From Hippopus hippopus (Eukaryota > Mollusca > Bivalvia > Cardiida > Cardiidae): a stretch of 64,000 bases of DNA. Below, in pieces: positions 58,352-64,000 of the stretch. The position numbers and the translations under genes are program-made. Below the pieces are notes generated by a model. The model saw nothing but the letters and a program-made list of their open reading frames with translations, did no database searches and was not told the origin of the DNA. The stretch is taken from NCBI GenBank assembly GCA_946811185.2, contig OX328105.1, positions 45,322,845 to 45,386,844 of the forward strand. Reading direction: 5' to 3'. Within the stretch, counting starts at the first letter, position 1; each line of letters opens with the position of its first letter.

Positions 58352-58665
58352 AACCCAGTAGCGCAGTCGGTAGGGTGCAAGACTGAAGAGCAGGAGATCG
58401 CTGGTTCGATTCCCGGCTCAGCCAATTTCTTTTGGAGGCATGATTGATGATAGTCATTGCGACAGGATTCATTCCTCTCTCACCGCTGATCATTGTTTCG
58501 ACGATGACTATGTGGGAAAGCAGCCAGTGGCTTGGAAAGAATATTGTGCGGAGTACTGGTAAAAAGGAACTCAAGTGCTGAGAGCATGGATAGGTGTACT
58601 GGCCGCCGTGATAAAATTGAAATAAATGCTGAAAACGGCGTTAAACACCCTACAATCAACCAGTC
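58352..58665 (+). mobile_element. tRNA-headed SINE, best copy
   Basis: Head AGTAGCGCAGTCGGTAGGGT and GGTTCGATTCCCGGCTCAGC, core TTGATGATAGTCATTGCGAC, AAGCAGCCAGTGGCTTGG, and tail CGGCGTTAAACACC with CAATCAACC. Confidence 0.9.
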
Positions 58666-58736
58666 CTTTCCTCTTCAAGAACTCCTTTCACGTCTATAGG
58701 TGCATTTGCTGCCTGTGCGAATCAAGATCTTTTTGT

Positions 58737-58800
58737 GGCCGGTGTAGATCAAGATCAGACTGCACAGGGTGTGCATTCTGATCTTGGATCTTTGCTGTCC
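58737..58800. repeat. MITE-3 hairpin
   Basis: GGTGTAGATCAAGATCAGAC and TTCTGATCTTGGATCTTTGC arms. Confidence 0.8.
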
Positions 58801-58916
58801 GCTTTGCTGAGACATTCTTTCCAGTAGCAACCTCGAAACTGTAATTGTTTGGTTGCTTTGGTTTTGAATGAAAATCATAAAGTTTGATTTTTGCCTATTG
58901 GGGCTCGAAGGATAAG

Positions 58917-59149
58917 ATTAACTTTTCTTCCAAACAATAAAATTTTAGACATGTCCAGACTCAAAGAATTTGCAGACGACAAATAAAAGGTGGATCAAAT
59001 GAAAGAATTAGTATTTGATAAAGTTAAAAACATTGAGTGAAAAGGGAAAAAATACCGGTTATCAGCAGTTTCTTGTTTTCCCACAATGTATTCAAAAGCT
59101 TTCATAGTCAAGATCGTTAAAACTCGAGATTGTGTGGTAAAGCGTTAAC
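58917..59149 (-). mobile_element. Pal-TTAA copy
   Basis: Full length with decayed core (ATACCGGTTATCAGCAG). Confidence 0.75.
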
Positions 59150-59505
59150 TCTTTAGTGTACGCGTTCGAATTTGAAGGACAAGAAAGGTCGTATAACTTG
59201 GTACCACGTGACTTGGCTGTAATCCTAATTAGTAAAAAAAGAAAGAAGGAAAAAAATCTTAAAACAATTATACCAAGATAATTGAGCCTTCTTGAGACTA
59301 TATTTGTGACATAATCTCGAAAACTGATCGTCTCACGCGGAGTTTATTGAATTGTTCGATCTTTATCTATTATCAATATTTGTCTTACGAGCTGATTATC
59401 TATACCATAAATTATATCATATTTTTCTTGTAACTCTTACAAAATATGACGACGAATACGATCATAAAAAACGTTTATACCCCACCTATCATGTGACGGC
59501 GACCT

Positions 59506-59697
59506 CCGGGTCCGTATTCACCAGCCTTTCTAGAAATGTATTCTTGGTCAGATATTCGATTTAAAAAGTAACGCAATTTCCAAATTAGACTATTTAGTTT
59601 AGACAATCAGACATTGTGTTACTTTGAAAGTTAAAGAAAAAATCTTGAGAAGTAGACAGAGAATGTTATCAAGTTTGGGTGATGAATTCGGACCCCG
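59506..59697. mobile_element. MITE-4 copy
   Basis: GGGTCCGTATTCACCAGCC and, inverted, GGGTCCGAATTCATCACCC. Confidence 0.75.
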
Positions 59698-59907
59698 GTG
59701 TCCTTAGAGAGGATAACCGATCGAAACCTGCCTGCACATACGTTCATTCTGATCTCGGTCCATCCACTTCCATACCTACGTGATTGATTGTACGAGCTAA
59801 ATACTGTTGAATGAAATAAGATGAGTCATTGAATTCGAAACAGAAAGTAAAACTCAACATATTGTGGCTTCAACTCATTTTGCTGCAATAATTTCACGGC
59901 CGCATCG

Positions 59908-59972
59908 GGCAGTGAAGATCCAAGATCAGACCGCACTTTCCTTGCAGTCTAATCGTGATCAACACTGTCTGC
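59908..59972. repeat. MITE-3 hairpin
   Basis: GTGAAGATCCAAGATCAGAC and GCAGTCTAATCGTGATCAAC. Confidence 0.75.
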
Positions 59973-60076
59973 AAAAACAGTTTGAGTCGCGTTTAGCAGC
60001 CTAAGGGTAAACTGTTTAGTCAATATAAAGTCACTATGACCTTCCTCTGCAATTGGTTGTTCTCCATAATAACTTC

Positions 60077-60843
60077 AACTCTACCCAACAACAAAATTTC
60101 ACACAAGTCCAAAAAGTCCAAATTGAAAGCAAGTGCAGACGGCAAATTAAGTGTGGCTCAAATGACGGGATAAGGCTTGCAATCGAAGAAATTATTGTGG
60201 GAAAAGGGCCTAGTTCTATTTACCAGCATTTTATCCTTTTCGCACGCTCTTTGAGTCTTTTCTATCCAGGGTCGTTATAAATCGGATTTTTTGGTAAGGT
60301 GTTAACATAATACCTTCTGCTGACGATTTTTTTTTTTTTGCGTTTTGCAGTAGACAATTTTCAAAGAACTGTTGTAAAACAGAATTTGCTAGTATATTAT
60401 CTAAGAGGTAGCAAAGTGTCTCCGATCTTAGTTGAACAAAAAAAAAAAACACACAGGACTCTTCCGATACTTTCAGTACTTTTATTTTCCTCGTTCATTG
60501 TTCTCACAAACATGTAGATCTTTGACTTTGGTAGAAGGTTGTGAAATCACATACCTGTGTGAACACTGGCTCATAACGTTGTGCTCGCTGCACGTTTAGC
60601 GATTAAGTCTCACCAAACGACAAATTTTTTGTCCAAATTGAAAGCAGTTGCCGACTACAAAATAAAGTGTGAGTCACACGATGATTTTTGTCTTGCAAAT
60701 GGTAAAAGAAATTGTTGGAAAAACAGCTGATTACTAGCATTATCTCCTTTTCCTACATTTACAAGCATTTTCCCCCTTTTCCTACGATGTTTCAAAAGAT
60801 TTCTTTCGTCGATCGAACTCTCGATTATTTGGTAAAGAGTTAA
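60077..60843 (-). mobile_element. Two Pal-TTAA copies
   Basis: 60077-60305 and 60609-60843, both with damaged cores. Confidence 0.7.
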
Positions 60844-60951
60844 ACTGCTAAATAAGTCAATGGAAATTTCATGTCTGTAATAAAAGAACCGGAGCATTTT
60901 GAAAGCAGTCTGAAAGTTCCTTCCCATCGGAAAAAAATCTCACCGTATCGG

Positions 60952-61022
60952 ACAGTCAAGATATAAAATCAGACCGCATGTTCTGGGCAGTCTGCAGTCC
61001 GATATTAATGTACACCGTCCGC
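60952..61022. repeat. MITE-3 hairpin, diverged
   Basis: GACAGTCAAGATATAAAATC and CAGTCCGATATTAATGTACA arms. Confidence 0.6.
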
Positions 61023-61059
61023 CGAAGTGTTTATATGGTCGCGGTTAGCAGCCAAAGAG

Positions 61060-61475
61060 TTAAACCTTTACCACACAACCACAAGTTTTAACGACCCTGA
61101 TGAAAAAGTCCGCTGGTTACCAGCATTTTCTCATTTTCCCACAATGTTTTCTACTCTTCCCAAAGGTGTTTTTTTTTTTGTTTTGTTTTGTTTTCTTAAT
61201 CACTATTTATTTGTTGTCTGCAGAAGCTTTGAATTTGAGCGTCTAATTTTTGTCATTCGGTAAAGGATTAACCCTTTACCAGACGACAAAATGTTAGACT
61301 TGTGCACATTCAAAGCATTTACAGACGATAAACTCAACGTTCCTCAAACAACAGGATACATCTTTAAAAGTAAGAAAACATTGTGAGGATAGGAGAAAAG
61401 GCTGGATTCCAGCATTTTCTCCTTTTTCCACAATGTTTTCAAACGCCCTTTTTCCGCAAGGTCGTTAACCGTTAG
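61060..61475. mobile_element. Two Pal-TTAA copies sharing a TTAA
   Basis: 61060-61271 (+; left core arm deleted) and 61268-61475 (-). Confidence 0.8.
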
Positions 61476-61489
61476 GCTGCAAAGCGAGA

Positions 61490-61545
61490 TTCACTGACTT
61501 TCTGCGGACAGTATAGATCAAGATCTTGGATCTACGCTGTCCGAT
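61490..61545. repeat. MITE-3 hairpin, short
   Basis: GCGGACAGTATAGATCAAGA and TCTTGGATCTACGCTGTCCG. Confidence 0.8.
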
Positions 61546-61845
61546 AAGAATATTATTTTTCCACCAAAAATAACTTCGAAATAGCAAGATTTTAGTTTTT
61601 ATGATCTACCTAAAAGGTTCATGTTAGTTATTCAGCGGGATAAGGCTTAAAATACGGGAATGTATGGCGAAAGGTCAAGACAAAAGAAAACCCTACAAGT
61701 AACAACTCGACAAACGTGGGCGGGAAATGATAATACCAAGCATTGAATACCCGACAAAAAGTTGGCATTCTTTTGGGCTTTGTATATTGTCTTATTGTGG
61801 TACTCCATTTTATCCCTGTAACGCCTACCACAATTCAAGTTGCCT

Positions 61846-61916
61846 TTGCGGACGGTGTAGATCAAGATCAGACTGCACAGAATGTGCAGTCTGATCTTTT
61901 ATCTACACTGTCCGCT
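61846..61916. repeat. MITE-3 hairpin, best copy
   Basis: GCGGACGGTGTAGATCAAGA ... TCTTTTATCTACACTGTCCGC pairs over about 30 bases with a short loop. Confidence 0.9.
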
Positions 61917-62087
61917 TTGGTGAGACATTCTTGATTGCTGATTTTTGATCCACATTGTCCGTTTTTCCTAGGCATTCATGACAATTTATTAAAGCAGCTT
62001 TAAATTGCAAGTTGGATCTTAATTTCTAAACTGGAAATGCCCTTTGGATAAATTCGGTCCAGATAATTCACATAGTTTTATGTTTAT

Positions 62088-62124
<37 letters not shown>

Positions 62125-62135
62125 CGATCGATCGG
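62088..62135. repeat. (GATT)n / (GATC)n simple repeat
   Basis: GATT repeats grading into GATC and GGTC repeats, next to a SINE-like copy. Confidence 0.85.
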
Positions 62136-62149
62136 TCGGTAGGTCGGTC

Positions 62150-62460
62150 ATATCTATATAGCACGGGCCTAGCCCGGTGGCTTGATCTGTCTTGTTCTCT
62201 AGGAGTGGCTTGTTCGAATCTCAGCTCGTTCAAACTCGTCTCGAGGACTGATGTAGCCAATACGACGTTATTCATTCGTCTCTCAAAGATGGACATGGTC
62301 TAAGTTTTGTCTATCTGGGAAAGAAGCCGGTAGCTTTGTAACAGTGCGCGCTCACTGCTTACAGGAATGATAGGAAACGCAAGGAATGCACAGACAGGTA
62401 CACTGGCTACCGAGATACTTACTGGAATTTTGTTGAAAGCGGTTTAAAATACCAACCAAA
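62150..62460 (+). mobile_element. tRNA-headed SINE, diverged
   Basis: CTTGTTCGAATCTCAGCTCG, GAGGACTGATGTAGCCAATACG, and GTACACTGGCTACCGAGATA in SINE order. Confidence 0.65.
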
Positions 62461-62591
62461 CAATTTATACAGCAGAATTAATGTTTACCCTTAACCTGCT
62501 AAATAAGTGAAGTGAAACTTTCAGGCTGATAGTAAAAACCCAAATGTTCTTATTTCAAAGGTATATTTTGGGGAAAGATATCTTCGTATCG

Positions 62592-62652
62592 GACGGTGTA
62601 GATCCAAGAACAAACTGCAAGTCCTGTGCAGTCTGATCTTGATCTTCACTGT
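62592..62652. repeat. MITE-3 hairpin
   Basis: GGTGTAGATCCAAGAACAAACTGC and GCAGTCTGATCTTGATCTTC arms (the first is the strand as read). Confidence 0.75.
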
Positions 62653-62882
62653 TCGCAAAAGGTCGTTAAGTCGCGCTTAGCGGCCTAAAGGTTATATTAA
62701 AGCCAGTCAAAAATTGTACAATGAGGTAATGCGTTAAGGGTAAGGCCTTGTATATTTGTATAGGACAAAAGGACATAATTCCTAAATTGCGTGTGCTACC
62801 CTTAATCCTACTGAATGGAAATTTCAAGGATCCAAGTGGTTTTTTTTAAACAACGCTTAGACCGCTTAGTTAATTCAAAATA

Positions 62883-63148
62883 AATGAGCCATGCTCTGTG
62901 AAAAGGGGGCTTAATGCATCTGCGAAAAGTATCGACCCAGGTCAGCCTGCGCAGTTCGCGCAGGCTGAGTTTGGCCGAAACTTTTCGCTATCGGTCAATT
63001 TTCTGTATGTCAAAGGACCAGTTTACCCCATGATTAAGTCGGTTGTTTAAAAAGTGGCTCTTATGGATCCATAATTATGTGATGACTTGGGCTGGTATCA
63101 TGTATCACGGAGATGCATTAAGCCCCCTTTTGCCAGAGCATATCTCAT
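62883..63148 (+). mobile_element. MITE-2 copy, left member of a head-to-head pair
   Basis: ATGAGCCATGCTCTGTGAAA at the outer end, CCAGAGCATATCTCAT at the inner end, hairpin CAGGTCAGCCTGCGCAG. Confidence 0.9.
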
Positions 63149-63412
63149 TAATATGAGTGGCGCTCTGGCAAAGGGGGATTTCATGCATCTCTCTGATGCA
63201 TTATATCAAGCAAGTCATCACATAATTATGGATCCATAAAAATGCATTTTGTATATCAACCGACTTAATCAAGAGATAGACTGATTCTTTGACATGCAGA
63301 AAATTAATCGAAAGCAAAAAATTTCGGCCAAGGTCAGCCTGCGCGGACTGTGCAGGCTGACCTGTGTCGATACATTTTGCAGATGCATTAAACACCTTTT
63401 CACAGAGCATGC
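63149..63412 (-). mobile_element. MITE-2 copy, right member of the pair
   Basis: The inverted counterpart of the preceding copy, from ATATGAGTGGCGCTCTGGC to CACAGAGCATGCTC. Confidence 0.9.
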
Positions 63413-63499
63413 TCTTGTCTTATTTCGGTAGAACAAATCCAGTAAGCTATCATAGTATTTTCCAGGTTATTTTGTTAAGTATATCTGAAAAATACCCGG

Positions 63500-63727
63500 T
63501 AATGCATGTCAAAGATCAGACTGCACGATTTGTGTGCATGGTACAGGTGGATCTTGATCTGCAAGGTCTGTAAAACTACTTCATGTTGACATAGAAAACA
63601 AAGAGCAAGAATTCACTGACAAAATTATTTTGTAATAGCGACAGTAAAACTTGCTTAAGTACTCTCGGTATCGAAGGGAGCAGAGCACGATCAGACTGCA
63701 CATACGGACTGGCTGATCTTCGTCTAC
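63500..63727. repeat. Two diverged MITE-3 hairpins
   Basis: 63500-63565 (AAAGATCAGACTGCACGATT / GTGGATCTTGATCTGCA) and 63672-63727 (ACGATCAGACTGCACATACG / GCTGATCTTCGTCTAC). Confidence 0.6.
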
Positions 63728-63804
63728 CCTTTTCACAATCGACACTAGAGGATGCCAAAATGGGTTCCGATAGGAACATTAACTTGAATTAAGATTAGAA
63801 AGAT

Positions 63805-63900
63805 GAATACATGGAAACACATTTTGGCAAAAGGAGAAATTGCTCGTTACGAGCAATTTCTCTTTTTGCCAAAATGTATTTAAAAGAGGTATGCAACAAG
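63805..63900. mobile_element. Pal-TTAA core with covarying arms
   Basis: ACATTTTGGCAAAAGGAGAA mirrored by TTCTCTTTTTGCCAAAATGT around GCTCGTTACGAGC. The outer arms are missing. The start of another copy (AATTGAAAGCATTTGCAG) is at 63945-64000. Confidence 0.7.
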
Positions 63901-64000
63901 ACAGAAAATGAGTGGTCTGTGGGAGGTAATAGTTTGTAATGGTAAGTCTTTTCCAGATGTCAAAAATTGTCCAAATTGAAAGCATTTGCAGATTACAAAT

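Overview
The window reads as AT-rich, intron-rich animal DNA, most probably from a bivalve mollusc. This rests on two clear metazoan orthologues with GT-AG introns, a canonical eukaryotic tRNA gene, and dense short palindromic repeats plus tandem-repeat elements of the pearl/HINE type known from bivalves. The taxon is inferred; no species is claimed.

Positions 2302-27158 (minus strand) hold most of the transcriptional repressor capicua (CIC) in its long form. Thirteen coding exons join in frame for about 1849 codons: a short N-terminus, the CIC-L-specific Tudor-like (DUF4819-type) region, a small Cys/His motif, the ataxin-1-binding WHSLVP motif, a 14-3-3-type motif, an HMG box split over two exons, then long Q/S/P-rich exons. 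The 3' exons, including the C1 motif, lie beyond the left edge. A candidate 5' UTR exon and promoter lie near 38.2-38.6 kb.

At 40797-43378 (plus strand, head-to-head with CIC) is CFAP68 (C11orf1-like), a small axonemal protein gene of three exons with a forkhead-site dyad just upstream of its ATG. A tRNA-Val(CAC) gene lies at 55948-56020.

The rest is dominated by mobile DNA. (1) A TTAA-flanked palindromic MITE of about 220-230 bp (here Pal-TTAA) occurs in more than 60 full or partial copies, often abutting one another at shared TTAA sites. (2) A tandem-repeat element fills 1-1720, with a relative at 31658-32791. (3) tRNA-headed SINEs. (4) Several foldback MITE families. (5) A decayed Tc1/mariner element with intact ends at 12425-13800.

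The most unusual item is a 4.48-kb insertion at 50252-54734. It has CAGGGAT... terminal inverted repeats and a 7-bp target duplication, splits a MITE, and carries a multi-exon gene encoding a C2H2 finger plus an unrecognised domain. Two tiny insertions (33 bp and 24 bp) made only of the same inverted repeats, each with its own exact 7-bp duplication, lie at 55708-55740 and 39444-39467. I could not assign this family to a known superfamily.
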